Source of the DNA: Dreissena polymorpha
Lineage: Eukaryota > Mollusca > Bivalvia > Myida > Dreissenidae
DNA length: 64,000 nucleotides
Direction of reading: 5' to 3'
NCBI RefSeq assembly: GCF_020536995.1
Contig: NC_068359.1
Coordinates: 63,943,004 to 64,007,003 of the forward strand
Within the stretch, counting starts at the first letter, position 1. The number at the start of each line of letters is the position of its first letter. Position numbers and translations under genes: made by a program. The notes under the pieces are model-generated. The model made no database searches. It was not told where the DNA came from and saw only the letters and a list, made by a program, of their open reading frames with translations. Shown here one piece after another: positions 11,273-24,369 of the stretch.

Positions 11273-12668
11273 AAGAGCACCGCCTTGCGGGTGCAGACCG
11301 CTCATCTATTTTCTTTTTAAAGGTGAAGGGACTCTCAATTTCAATCACAAAGGAGGGAGGGTGGAGTGAAGAGGGGTGTATAGTGTGGGGGTGTGGACAT
11401 TTATTACATTATCTTCCAAAAATGCGAAAAATAGTGCAAACAAAATTTCGGGGGTGGGGGGTGGGTGGGGGGGGGGGGGGGAGGGGATTCTTGGGTGCGA
11501 TGGTTAGACGGTATTTCAAAATAAAATAATAAAAATAAATATTTGTGTTTTTTAACCGTTTCAAAAAAATGGGGGGTGGGGGTGGGGGTAAAGTGTGAGG
11601 ATGTGGTGGTCATTTGTGAGATGATCTTAAAAAAAAATTAGAGGGGGGGGTGGACTCGGGGGGAGGGGGGGAGGGCACGGGGGATGGTTACGGTGGAGTC
11701 TATTGTGGTATGTCCGGTAAGAGTAGTTTTGTCAACGTATCAATCAAATCTAATCATAAATAAAGATGTTATGGCAATTTTAGCAAAATTTAATAATTTG
11801 ACCTTGAGAGTCAAGGTCATTCAAAGGTCAAGGTAAAATTCAACTTGCCAGGTACAGTTACCTCATGATAACATGAAAGTATTTGAAGTTTGAAAGCAGT
11901 AGCCTGGATACTTTAGAAGTAAAGTGGATCGAAACACAAAATGTAACCATATATTCAAAGTTACTAAGTCAAAAAAGGGCCATAATTCCGTAAAAATGAC
12001 AACCAGAGTTATGCAACTTGTCCTTTTACTGTACTCTTATGATAGTTTGCGAGTGTTCCAAGTATGAAAGCAACATCTATGATACTTTAGGGGTAAAGTG
12101 GACCAAAACACAAAACTTAACCAAATTTTCAATTTTCTAAGTATAAAGGGCCCATAATTCCGTCCAAATGCCAGTCAGAGTTACAACACTTTGCCTGCGC
12201 AGTCCCCTTATGATAGTTAATAAGTGTTGCATGTATGAACGCAATAGCTTTGATACTGTAGGAATAAAGTGGACCTAACAAAAAAAATTAACCAAATTTT
12301 CAATTTTCTAAGTATAAAAAGGGCACATAATTCTGTCAAAATGCCAGTCAGAGTTACATAACTTTGCCTGCACAGTCGCCTTATGATAGTTAGTAAGTGT
12401 TGCAAGTATGAAAGCAATAGCTTTGATACTTAAGGAATAAGATGGACCTAAACACAAAACTTAACCAAAATTTTCAATTTTCTAAGAATAAAAAGGGCAC
12501 ACAATTCTGTCAAAGTTTGAATGCAATAGCATTGATACTTTCTGAGAAAAGTGGACCTTAACGAAAAACTTAACCGGACGCCAACGCCGACGCCGACGCC
12601 AACGCCGACGCCAAGGTGATGACAATAGCTCATAATTTTTTTTTTCAAAAAATAGATGAGCTAAAAAC
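11273..12668. repeat. Bivalve interspersed repeat with ~170-bp tandem core
   Basis: It begins caagagcaccgccttgcggg, has gctcatctattttc at the left and ends atagatgagctaaaaacg at the right, so its ends are inverted. Inside, units of about 170 bp repeat with starts near 11,872, 12,046, 12,218 and 12,388, and a shortened unit near 12,514. Each has gaaagcaatagctttgatac and aaagtggacc. The last unit runs into a (gccgacgccaac)-like hexamer array. No protein is encoded. I recall this arrangement as common in bivalve genomes. Confidence 0.7.
11449..11690 (+). repeat. G-run cluster inside the interspersed repeat
   Basis: Three clusters of long G runs (about 11,449-11,484, 11,570-11,590 and 11,642-11,682) satisfy the four-tracts-of-G rule for G-quadruplexes on the plus strand. 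Adjacent open frames rich in Gly (plus) or Pro (minus) are artefacts of this composition. Confidence 0.75.
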
Positions 12669-12899
12669 GATTTTTATAGGTAGAATAAGAATTTCGCTAT
12701 TCAGGGATTTTGTTTTCAAAGAGACATCATCCTTTGCACGGTGTCATATAAACATATTGTTTTTTCAGATCACTACCTAAATTTTACGATGTTGACAAAA
12801 CAGTGTTAAGTCTCCATCCCTCAACATAATATTTGTATTCTTTTTGTACATATAACCTTTTTGTGTTGTTTCTTTTTAATCTATGCATGTTTGTTTAGA

Positions 12900-13272
12900 A
12901 GAGAAATCTTCCCACAGATGACCTTGACCTTTGACCTAGTGACCTAAAAATCAATAGAGGTCATCTGACAGTCATGATCAATGTACCTATGAAATTTCAT
13001 GATCCTAGGCCTAAGCATTCTTCAGTGATCATCCGGAAACCATTTTACTATTTCGAGTCACTGTGACCTTAAACTTTGACCTAGTGACCTGAAAATCACT
13101 AGGGGTCATCTGCCAGTCATGATTAATCTACCTATGAAGTTTCATGATCCTAGGCCTAAGCGTTCTTGAGTTATCATCCGGAAAACATCTGGTGAACGGA
13201 CCGACCGACCGACGGACCGACCGACATGTGCAAAACAATATACCCCCTCTTCTTCGAAGGGGGGCATAAAAA
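12900..13272. repeat. Interspersed repeat, two ~180-bp units
   Basis: Two head-to-tail units share tttgacctagtgacct, gtcatctg.cagtcatgat, atgatcctaggcctaagc and atcatccgga. The second ends in an (accg/gacc)n tract and ccccctcttcttcgaagggg. This is a common molluscan non-coding repeat type, to my recollection. Confidence 0.75.
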
Positions 13273-14063
13273 TAGTACAGGCATTCTGTCTGATGGTATG
13301 ACCTTGGCCTTTAAGAAGGGTTCTTGGTGTAAGCTTCCTTTAATTTTGATTGAATCCCATAATGCAAGACAAAGTTTAGGCCAGAGAAGATAGATTTAAA
13401 TTCTTTTTACAAAAAAACTGTTAACTTTTTACACAAAATATGGCATTAACCTTTGAACAGGCAGGGGCTTTCTATAACATACAGTCTAAGACTTATTGGG
13501 AACATCCGTTTTTTTTTCCATGCAGTCAATTGTGAAGTGAAAACACTATGTTTTTATTATGTTTTATTATTTTATGACAATGTGTTTGACTAAAAACATA
13601 ACATCATTTGTACAAGTGGCAGTCTTACCAAGAACAATTACTTCTGAGTCCTTGAACTCACTGATGACTTCTTGCTGATGAGCGGCCCAGTACCTGTCAA
13701 TGTTTGGCACTAAATAGGTGCTTTGGATTCTGTGGAACTGATCAGCTGAAGGGAATTTCAAGTGCAGCATGTCAGCCCACAGAGCCATCTTCCCATAATT
13801 GTTCCTAGATGTCAGGATGGTAGAGCAGACAAGAAAATCTCCACTGTGAAGCCTTTTATTAAGGATTGGTTGGGAACACCAGCAGCCACATGCATGTCCA
13901 TCATCACAGACCTGAAAAAGAATTGAAATATTTTTTAGTTGTGCATATAAAAATATTTCAATTAATTCACCAGGGCGATCCATAATCGCATGTGTGGCCT
14001 TATGGGAGCCAATTTCATAGATGGGCATTTTTTACAAAGGGAGTTCATTAAAAATTTGACCAC

Positions 14064-14390
14064 CCAGTGTTATGGTTCTTTGTAACTGCACTTCCTCTCA
14101 ATAAGCTCTTAAATGGGACCATCCAGAGTTATGGTTCTTTGTCAATGCACTTCCCTCTTGATGAGCTCTATCATTGTATGAAGTTACGAGATGATACCTT
14201 TCATACTTTCAGAGTTATGTTCCAGACAAGGTTTTGGAACAAAGGGTGATAATTCGAAAATGGAGCCACCCAGAGTTATGGATTTTTTGTCACTGCACTT
14301 CCTCTTAATGAGCTATATAATTGTATGAACTTACAAGCTGATATCTTTCAAACTTTCAGAGTTATTGTCCAGATAACTTTAAGTTGCCAC
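14064..14390. repeat. Intronic tandem repeat
   Basis: Three loose units share agagttatggttctttgtca, tgcacttcctctt.atgagct and atgaagttac.agatgata. They lie in the intron between exons 5 and 6 of the minus-strand gene. They are non-coding. Confidence 0.7.
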
Positions 14391-15189
14391 ATACTATAAA
14401 AAAGTTACTTTTTCCTGACAAGATGCCAATTTTCCTGACTTATTAGCAACAGTCGAACAGATGACTGCTGCCTCAACAACCATTTATCTTAGTCAAAATT
14501 GGGATTAACCATGACAATACCCATGCAAGTGTCAAAGCTGTGTAGCAAGGGATATAAATGTCAGATGAAACTATCCAAATCGGTTTATTTCTGCTCTGAT
14601 GGATGGATAGGCCAATTGCATATAATATACATGTTTATAACAATTTTTCTGAAATGGACAGCGTATCAAACCCTTGACATTTGGAATGACAGTTCAGTGT
14701 CACTTGATCACCTTGAGATTGACACCAGGGAGAGAAAACTGGCTAGTAAAACAAGAGATTATGACAAACAAACATACCCATTTGAAGTATAAAGGCGGAC
14801 CCAACAAAACTTTCGGTCATCTTGACTGTGGCTTTACAACCAACTGTTGAGCATTTGTTGATGTTTAGACTAGCCAGTTTCTTCAAATGGTTAAGATTAA
14901 CAAGACACTTAGTTGACTGGCTTAAACCTTCACATTCGAGGTCGTTTGAGATTGTATTGACTACCTGTATTGGTCCAGCTGTAGTGTGGTCATCTCCCTT
15001 CAAATCTCCTTCATCAACAGTGTCCCCATCAATCTCCATTCCAAATTCTGCTTCCTCATAGGCAACATCCTCTGCAACCTCGTTGATTTCCTTTGGGCTG
15101 AATATATACATGAAATAGGAAAAACATGTATAACGAAGACAATAATGAGCATTTCAAATTTTGCATCAATACATTATTTGGCCAGTTTT

Positions 15190-15500
15190 AAAAGCAAGAG
15201 CACCGCAAACGGGTGCCATCGCTTGGCTGCAACTGCAGTTTCATAAAAAAGGAAGAAAGTGTGATTGGCATGTAAAACTCATCAAGGTGCATCTTCATAA
15301 GACATTTCAAAGCTGTCTGTGGAAGCATTTTGATCTTATTTAAAACCAATGTTAAAAGTTTTATATTTCAGGTAACAATTAGCTTGACCTTTGACCTGGT
15401 GACCAGAATATGTGTATGGTGTTTAGAACTGATCAAGGTCCATCTACATATGAAGTTTCAAAGTTGTAGGTGGAAGCACTTTGATTTTAGAGCCAAAAAT
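15190..15500 (+). repeat. CAAGAGCACCGC-type interspersed repeat
   Basis: It begins gcaagagcaccgcaaacggg and contains two related halves with atcaaggtgcatct/atgaagtttcaaag and a tgacctttgacctggtgacc block. A fuller copy lies at 52,428-52,712. It sits in the intron between exons 4 and 5 of the minus-strand gene. Confidence 0.7.
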
Positions 15501-17689
15501 GTTCATTATCTATTGGAGTGTGACAGACAATGCTGGACATACATGTGCTCTAAATGGACACACAACTATAACCATTCAAATTAAAAAAATACTCACAGGA
15601 TTGCTTCAATGGTGAAGCTTGGTTTATAATCTGGGTCTTCATCATCAGATTCCACTTCTTCAACTGATGTAATATCTATTGATACACTGTAATGCACAAA
15701 ATTATCTAGACTGTAAGGTCCTGTTTTGACAAGAGCCTAGTGCCAGGTCAAATTAAGATTTTGTTTACTTATAAATTTATTGGAGCATAAAACCATGTCA
15801 GCACCATCACAAAGCTTTAACTTTTTGTCAGGCATTTGTCAGTACTGCCTGAAGGCTGCTAGTGCTTGGCTGGAGAGACAATGTTGTATCAATTTATAAC
15901 TAACCGCTTGATCGTCAAAGGAAGTCATGTTAAAGAGCACATATTTTGTAATCAAAGCACATTTACATATTTTGAAGGATCTTAGTATGGGTGGGTGCAT
16001 TTTATTTAAAGACAGACAGGACAGATGATTTAAGCTAACCATGGGAGTTCAAAGCAACACCTGTGGTCAAAACCATGCACCTCTCCTGCTTGAGCCAATA
16101 AATTCATAAAAAGCCTCCAATCCTAAGTCACATATATTACAATAATGCAGGGTTATACAAGGCTGCAGAAGGTTGTTGCGGTCACCGTTCAGACTTTAAT
16201 CAAATAGAGGGGATTTTGTGTATGGCAGTCCGCACAGCTCAGTTGTTAGAGTGATTGCCATATAAGCAAGAACCCGTCACCCGGTCTAGCTGCAATTTTT
16301 CTCATCCTATCCCAAACCCTAAGCAGGTAAGTGCATTACGTTATCAAAATAGTTCAGCAAATAGTTTTGCAAATATCAGTCTAAAGGAGTTTCTCTTAGA
16401 CACGACATTTCTAGGATGCATAGAAAATTAGTATAGACATTTATGTTAAAGACTACACAGTAATGTGCATGATGAAGACTTCCTCAAATGGGTCGACAAA
16501 TGAATCAGACAATTTCTTCACTTCAGATGACCTGCCAGCTTTTGATAAATACTTCAGTTTTACATCACGGGATCTGTAAACAGAAAATAGGACTAAACAT
16601 AGTTTCTGATTTAGTCCAACAAGCGCTCATAAATGGCTGAATAACATGAGCAAAATAATACGGATAAATCATGTAGGCAGTTATGTAGTTACTTCTTGCT
16701 CATATTTTTGACTGTTCGCACGTAAGTTATGGAGTTAGCATTATAGTTATTTAGTAACGTACTGTTCTGAATCTGGTCCTGACACTCCAGATACTGAGGG
16801 AGTCTTGGTACCAGAAGCCACATGAAGCTGGCTTGGCCTTGGTGTAGAGGATAAATGTGTGGGATTCACTTGAACTTGAATCTGGCCAGTTTCCTGTGGC
16901 TGTCTCAATACCGTATTCTTGTAACTGAAAATGAAATGAAAAGACAATTATAAGAAACAAACTTTATGTGTACAATGTACAAAATATGAAAGTGGAGGCG
17001 CTGTTGTAAAAAAGTGGGTGGGGGTACAGTTCATCTACAAAATATTAATAATCACTCGTTACAAAGTCACTGGTTCTTCTATTATCTAGCAACACAATAA
17101 TACATATAAGTGATATGTCGGTTTACACTAATGTCTGGTTTGAAAACTGCTTGTAAAATTGTTAAACAAACCGATATTTATGCAATTTTCCAAATGTAAA
17201 CAAATACACGACTTTAGGCAATACACCACCAATATTACAACACCACTCATATTACTTATAAATTTAAACCGTTTATAATTTGCCACATCCATGAAATATA
17301 TATTTAAATGCGTTACAGCTTGACTTCACATAGTATGCATATTTATAGATCGTATAATCTACGCAAAGACAGTAAATACAGAGAAAAATCATACTGGTCT
17401 ATAAGGAAAGTGGCGACCTCACGATCTGCCTTCAAATTGTTCTCCCGTTTCAGGCTTGCCCAGCGCTGTTGTTCACTTCCCAGATAAATTTTTTCCGCGG
17501 GAATATTGTAGATTGCGTTGCACTTTCCGTCTTTTCTTCTCCGATTCTGGTAAGGCCGTGATTCTTCGCCTTTTAACTTTATCACTTATTCCTGACCACC
17601 TTCGTCAGCCATTTTAGTTTCGTTTGCGTTCAAACGATGCATGAATAATTAATTAGCCACGTGACTCACGGACAATTTCCGTATGGCTT

Positions 17690-17895
17690 TCGTAAATACG
17701 CGGCAGTTTCAAAAAGCTTACAGGACTGGGTGGTTCTCGTAAGAAATATAATATAATATTATTTTTCAAAAACAACTGGTAGCAAGTTGAGTTGCAGATA
17801 ATTGGTCAGTTACCATATTTTAACTAACTCTTTTGACCTATTAATTATTTTCAGCTCAATTCACCAGTGAAAAATGCCCATAATATCACTTTAAG
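17690..17895. repeat. Dispersed repeat, inverted partner of 6600-6965
   Basis: Reverse complement of the repeat near 6.8 kb, from aggactgggtgg through gttgcagataattg.tcag to aatgcccataatatcacttt. It lies between the start of the minus-strand gene and the LINE, so promoter sequence of that gene may include repeat DNA. Confidence 0.6.
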
Positions 17896-18060
17896 CCAAA
17901 AACAATGTATTTTTTTATGAAATAGCTATTTTTGTAATTTGGATTGTTAAATGTTGCGCACAGTGTACTTACCTGAACTTTATTTCTATTGCACTAAAAT
18001 TATCTTTTGAAGATGTGACGAAAATACTGTTTTTAGGATTTACTGCTGCCTATTTTTTCA

Positions 18061-21000
18061 ATGAATGATATAAAAATTGCGTCGTTGAACTGCCACGGTC
18101 TATATGGGAGCAAAAAACGAATTGATGTTTTAAACTTTTTAAAAGAAAAGGACTATCATATTTATTGTTTGCAAGATACGCACTGGTAAAAGGATGTTGA
18201 AAAAGAAATTTATTCTGTTTGGGGTGGTTTGTGTTTTTTGAGCTATGGTAAATCAAATGCCAGAGGGTGTGCAATTTAATTAAACGGGGAATTGACTGTA
18301 AAGTTCAAGGGTTTAAAAATGATTCTGTAGGTAATTTTATTGGACTTGATATGATACTGGGAGAACGTAAAGTTTCGTTAATAACTGTTTATGGTCCGAA
18401 TATAGATACTCCCCATTTTTATAAAAATATCTTCACGATAATTGATGAATTCGGAAATGATGATTTTATAAAATGTGGGGATTTTTATCTTGTTCTTAAT
18501 AACGACTTAGATTATAGTAATTATAAATCGATGAACAATAATATAAACTCAAGAAGAATTATCCTTGAAGAAATAGCCAAACGAAATTTAATAGACGCTT
18601 TTAGAGAAATACATGGTAATGTTCGAAGATTTACATGGCGACGCACAAACCCATTGCAACAGACGAGACTTGACTTCTTTTTAATAACGCCAAATATGTT
18701 ACATTTTTTGAAATCATCAAATATTAGAACAAGTCTCAAATCTGATCATGCAATAATTGATTTCTCGTTACAATTCCAAAATATTGAACATGGAAAGGGA
18801 TTTTGGAAATTTAACAATTCTTTACTTTGTGATATTGACTATGTTAATTGTGTAAATACTAAAATTGATGAGATAAAACGGCAATACTGTCTGCCAATAT
18901 ACAACACAGATAATCTCCACAAAATTGATGATAGCGAAATATCTTTTACTATAAATGACAAGCTTTTTCTAGACACACTATTAATGGAAATAAGGGGGAA
19001 AACTATTTCGTATTCTAGTTATACAAACAAAGTTGTATCTACAAAGGAATGTGAACTTGCACAACAAATTGAACAATTAGAAAAAAAAATCTTAATGAAA
19101 GCAACAAGGAATTACTTGATCTATTAGACGCTGAATTAAATGAATTAAGGGACACAAAATTAAAAGGTCATATAATTCGATCCAGAAGTCAGTAGATTGA
19201 ACATGGAGAAAAAACAACAAACTATTTTTGTTCACTTGGAAAAAGAAATTACACAAACAAAAACATACCTTTTATTGAAAAAGATGATGGGCCAACGATA
19301 CATAAAGAATCAGAAATCCTTAAAGAAACTGCGTCTTTTTACAAAAAGCTATATAAACAAACTGAAATGACTTTTGACTATAATTCTAACTTTTTGGAAA
19401 ACTTAGATGTTCCTTAACTAAATACAGATCAATCCGATAGCTTGGAAGGAACCTTAATTTATGACGAACTAACTTATACGCTTAGGAAAATGAATAATGA
19501 CAAAAGCCCAGGATCAGATGGCTTCACAACTAATTTGTTTGAAGTGTTCTGGAGTAAGACAGAAAAATTTGTGTTGAGAAGCATTAACTCTGCATATTTG
19601 AATAATAGTTTTTCGGTAACACAAAAACAAGGCATTATCACATGTCTCCCTAAGGATAACAAACCCAAACATTTTCTTAAAAATTGGAGACCTATTACTT
19701 TGCTCAATACAATCTATTAATTAGCATCTGGAACCATAGCAAATAGACTTAAAATGCAATTACCAAATCTCATTTCAAAAGACCAAACTGGTTTTGTTTC
19801 AGGACGATACATCGGGGAGAATACAAGACTACTCTATGATATAATGAATCATGCAGAACATAACAAGATACCTGGTCTTATTATGCTTATTGATTTTGAA
19901 AAAAACCTTCGACACGCTGTCTTTCAACTGCATTGAACAAACATTAAACTTTTTTAATTTTGGAACTAGCTTCAAACGTTGGATATCAATTTTCCTAAAC
20001 AATACGCAAACAATGGTCCAATTAAATGGATTTTTATCCGACAGCTTCCCAATAGGCCGCGGCTGTAGACAAGGTGATCCTATTTCACCTTTTATTTTTA
20101 TTTTATGCGCAGAATTACTAGCAATTGAAATCAAACAATGTTCTGATATAAAAGGCATTACTATAAACGGTATAGAATATAAATTTTCGCAATTTGCTGA
20201 CGATACGTCTTTATTACTGGATGGTTCTGATTCCTCCTTGAACTGTGCATTGAATATGCTCCATGTGTTTTCTTTATTCTCTGGACTTAACGTAAATTTT
20301 GATAAAACTAATGTTATATGGATAGGAGCCCTAAAGTAAAGCTCAAAATCAATAACTAACTAAATACAAATTAACATGGGGAGTTACCAGATTTACGTTG
20401 TTAGGAATAAAATTTGATGTCAACTTACAAGATATGGTTGATTAAAACTTTAGCGGAAAAATTGATAAAGCGATAAATCTAATTAATCAATGGAAAAAAA
20501 AGACTACTTACACCTCTAGGTAGAATAATTGTGATAAAGTCTTTAATACTTCCATTATTTACTCACTGTTTGTATGCCATTTCAACCCCTAAAAAGGAAA
20601 TCCTTGAAAGAATTAATAAACTAATGTTTGATTATTTGTGGGATGGCAAACCATATACAATCAAAAGCTCCACTCTAGTACAAAAGTACGAAAATGGTGG
20701 ATTAAATATGGTTGACATATATGCTCATCTAAAAAAATAAAACTTGCATGGATAAGCAAACTGTATTCATGTTATGAAAGTAAATGTACATTTGTTTAAT
20801 CGCTTTTTAATATAGAACAATTTTTAACACAGGAAAAAATTATGCTGCTGTTGTCAAAAATAGTTAAAAAAATGATTTCTGGTTTGAAGTGTTTACATGT
20901 TATGAACAGTTTATTGACTTGTTAGATCTTTCTGATGTTAATAGTGTCTTAAATATGCCTTTGTTCTACAATCATAAATTTAACATCGGTAATGAACACT

Positions 21001-22180
21001 TCTTTATTCAAGCAATGAATGACAGAGGCATACGATTTGTTCGTGATATAGTTATTGACTCAAACTTATTTTTAAGCAAAACACAAATTGAACAAAACAC
21101 TGGTAAAAGTATCAACTTTATTCATTATGAAGGTCTTATTCACTTACTGAAGACATTTATCAGAACCTTAAATCTCAAATTTAACAACAGAGACGTGAGT
21201 GTTCAAATGCTTTCTTTATCATGCTATGCTAACTTTTTTATCAATTATAAAAGTCTATCTAGAATCATATATGAATGTTTTGTTAAAAAGAATGTAGAAC
21301 CTATTTGCATATTAAATGGGAAATACTCAATAACGAGGTAAATACATGGAAATATATTTTTTAAATCATTTCTACATAACGAGAGATACTTACTCACAGT
21401 GGTTTCAGTATAGAATTATCCACCAAATATTAGGAACTAATTCTTTATTGTATAAAATGAATGTAATTAACAATAGAAATTGTACTTTTTGTAACCAAGA
21501 AGCAGAAACAATTACCCACCTTTTTTGGGAATGTGACACAGTCAAAATATTGATCAATTATCTAAAGACAGATTTAGTGCACAAATTAAATATACCTGAT
21601 ACAATGAACTGTAAGTCATTTATTCTTGGAAGTACTGGATTTGCAAACGAAAAAAAAATGAATATATTATCTCTCGAAGTTAAAAAAAATATTTTTGCCT
21701 GTAGAAGAAAAAAAACTTTACCAAATTATAATGGATTACTTAAAAGTTTATCGGGGGCTTACTCCATATATAACAACATAAAACTAACTGAAACTGAAAA
21801 AGAACGTTGGTCAGTAGTTAAAGAAATTGTTAGCATACACAACAAACGACTTTATACTTAAACTATATATTTGTCACTGTAAACAAATGTTAAGATGAGT
21901 ACATCGAAAATTGTTGTTCTTTTTGTCCGGGTTTTTTTATCTGTGGGTAACTTTACTTTTTTTCTTGCTTTTGTCTCCTTTTTGTCAAGAAATAAATATG
22001 AGGCATACACAAATATGACAACCAATTGTACCTTTGTTCACGTTACACTATATACATTTGTGGTATATATTGTATTGGTACTTTTATGATGTGTTCATAA
22101 ATAGTATGTATGTGTATGTTTATATGTATTTCTGAATAAAAGCTAACAACAACAACAACAAAAATAAAATAAATAAAATA
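18061..22180 (+). mobile_element. L1/Tx1-type non-LTR LINE, nearly full ORF2, decayed
   Basis: An ATG at 18,061 opens the AP-endonuclease: IKIASLNCHGLYGSKKRIDV, LQDTHW, then CGDFYLVLNNDLDY and SDHAIIDFSL. The RT follows with KSPGSDGFTTNLFEVFW, NWRPITLLN, GCRQGDPISPFIFILCAE and the intact FADDTSLLL box. The C-terminal Cys/His knuckle is CTFCNQ...HLFWEC near 21,480-21,535. The last stop is at about 21,859, followed by AATAAA at 22,134 and an (AAC/AAAT)-rich tail. Decay includes a TAA after the QDTHW motif (18,187), a frameshift near 18,260, further stops near 19,192, 19,416 and 19,718, a frameshift near 19,905 and several later ones. Endonuclease positions usually Glu (QETH) and Asn (GDFN) are Asp and Tyr. 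It cannot retrotranspose autonomously. The clade is judged by motif style only. Confidence 0.9.
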
Positions 22181-22271
22181 CGTGGATAACCAATATCAAG
22201 TTTATTTGTTTAAGCATTAATAAAACACTCGGGAATGGTAAATTTCAACGAGTCCAAACCAGCGACGGCAA

Positions 22272-22325
22272 TGACGTCATCAGAGTGTGCTATGACGACA
22301 TAGCATTTGAATGGTTGTATAAAAG
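22272..22325 (+). promoter_or_regulatory. Candidate promoter: CRE plus TATA box
   Basis: TGACGTCA (22,272-22,279), a half-site tatgacgac (about 22,291) and TATAAAAG (22,318-22,325) are spaced as in a cAMP-responsive polymerase II promoter. Only a 13-codon ORF (ATGAGTATTGAAGCC..., near 22,381) follows closely. It lies just after the LINE tail. No gene is recognised downstream. Confidence 0.3.
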
Positions 22326-23340
22326 CAACTCACCTCGAGCCTGTACGAACAAATCTTATCACTTGGAACTTTGTGTAATTATGAGTATTGAAGCCTCATT
22401 ATACGTGTTTAATAAGTGATGATAAAATTTTTAACATCGGTAATGTATTGCCATTTCATTCCATATATATCAGTTTTATGTAAGGTATTCAATTGTGTTT
22501 TTTTTTGTATTTTGTAATTGAATTATCAAAGGAACATAATTTTTTTAATGTGGCATGTATGCGGTGCATTACTGTGAATGAAAGAACTTGGTTTATACTA
22601 ATAATGTGCAATTTTGAAAGGTGAATGTCTAAAAATTCCGCGTGTAAGGCAGCTTTTATTCTGGAACTATTTTATTCGTAATAGTGTCGAGAGAGTGTGA
22701 GCACTGTTATATATAGAGTTTGTCCGTGATTATTAAGCGATCGTAAAACATAATTCAGCATAAGCGTCATCGGATGTATGCATTACGAATATGACAAAGC
22801 GGAAGTTTATATTGGAGCCGCACGTGCTATTTTCATTTTAAGCCGGAGGGTAAGTGTAAAAAATTAAATACCTATGTCAAAAATCATATTCGCTATTTTA
22901 ATGTGAAAATTTGTAAAGAAATAATTTGAAGAAAGAAGTGAATACTAATTTTAATGTGCAATCAAAAGTGAAAAGATCATAAAAAAAAAGTTACTGTAAA
23001 AATTATATAACTTTAATGATTCAATGTTCATGCGATTTGCAATATAACAAATGTGTTTTGTAACTAACAAATCATTTTCATTTTAACATCCATGTACAAA
23101 AAGTAAAAAGAATAACATTTGCGTTGAATTGTTTTCACCTTATTGCGTTTTCAGTTTGGATAAACGCATGTTTCTTTGACAGTTTGTAAGGTAAAAACTT
23201 AAAAAAGAATATTACACAACCCCTACACAATTGTAACAAAAGGTATTTTAACTGATCCTGGATAGAATGGCTTTGATAAAATATCAAAAGTTTACCAAAA
23301 ATTATCACGGAATTGTTTTAAGATGGTTCCTGAAATGGCC
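22326..23340. other. AT-rich stretch, no gene seen
   Basis: No exons, RNA genes or repeat partners recognised. The downstream open frame at 23,796-24,158 (120 codons, plus) has ordinary composition but no family I recognise. Confidence 0.35.
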
Positions 23341-23545
23341 GCAAAAAAAAACAAAAAAACATTTTCGTATCCAATTTTTTTTTCTTAACCAATTTTTTTT
23401 CGTACCCACATTTGTTTTCGTACTCACATTTTTTTCGCGCCCAAATTTTTGTTCGTACTCAAATTATTTTTTGGCATAATTTGTTCGTACCCAAAATTAT
23501 CTTATCCACATTTTTTTTCGTACCAAAGTTTCCGTACCCACATAA
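23341..23545. repeat. Degenerate ~20-bp tandem repeat
   Basis: About eight loose units of the form ttcgtacccacattttttt, with tcgtac or tcgcgc as the variable core. They are non-coding. Confidence 0.7.
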
Positions 23546-24369
23546 ACCATTGTGGTGATGTAGATAAACTTAAATTGATGCTTTTATATCCATCCTCTTC
23601 AAAAGCATCGTCACACCAGTAGTGTTAGTACTTTGATTCAAACTTTCATTTACCATTTTTATGACAATACAATTAGGTGAAAAAAAATCTTAATAAGTCG
23701 AAAAGGTAAGCGGTCTGTGAATAAACTTCAGTTATCATTTTGGTCTTCTTTTTTTTATGACAAGATAACAAAGTATTAATATCAACCACGATAACATGTT
23801 AAAGAAGCATTTATTCCATAGACCAAATATGTCTCCTGAATATTCAACAAGAACGAATCAAATTGAAAATTTCGCATTTATTTTTGGTATCTATGCGTAC
23901 GACCAGGTGACACATTGTTATCGTATGTCAAAAACTAACGTGAACAATTCGCACTCTGATATAGATTGCATAACGCATAACATGCTCATAGCGCGTATAC
24001 AGGAAGAGACTTTATTCCCGCAGATAATCATTTTCATGAGAAAATTTTTCAATATTTTATATCCAATAAAACATTTAATTAACGTGTTCACTGGTCAGTT
24101 ACCCATGGCAGAATGGCTATTCCAAGCGCATTATTACCCGCCAATACAATCCACTTAGCAACCAGTAACGGAGATTTTCTTATGCAATGGATAATAATTG
24201 CCTTCTAATTGGCTGCGAAACTAGGAACTCAATCTAGGAACATTATATTTACTTATGTTGTTCTGTATTTATGTCTGCTTCATCACTCGCTTATTTTGAA
24301 AATTGAGAAACGTAAAATTCATCTTAAACATAAACTTGAAAAATATTATCACGTGTTATAATGTTATAT

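Larger units (their letters stand above)
13629..17612 (-). pseudogene. Six-exon fragment of a large uncharacterised family
   Basis: Exons on the minus strand, with consensus splice sites: 17612-17395 (ATG at 17,612), 16924-16763, 16573-16457, 15686-15597, 15097-14778 and 13911-13629. Phases agree across the first four junctions. Exon 1 has QQRWASLKRENNLK and DREVATFLID. Exons 2-4 are Ser/Pro- and acid-rich (VEEVESDDEDPDYKPSF). Exon 5 has KCLVNLNHLKKLASLN with a CSTVGC knuckle. Exon 6 has CDDGHACGCWCSQPILNKRL and FHRIQSTYLVPNIDRYW. I recall this order from large uncharacterised metazoan proteins whose later part looks transposase-derived. Two defects are visible: an in-frame TAA at codon 9 (17,586-17,588), and an extra base at the exon 5/6 junction that shifts the frame. 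The following domain is absent. It is probably a broken, 3'-truncated copy. Confidence 0.55.

Noticed and set aside
11323-11613. Gly-rich and Pro-rich frames
   Set aside because: Artefact of the G-run cluster.
16217-16300. tRNA-like box A (cagctcagttgttagagtg)
   Set aside because: No convincing B box or cloverleaf follows. At most it is a SINE head too decayed to call.
23796-24158. 120-codon plus-strand frame
   Set aside because: No recognisable domain, no splice context and no duplicate elsewhere. Kept only as a remark.
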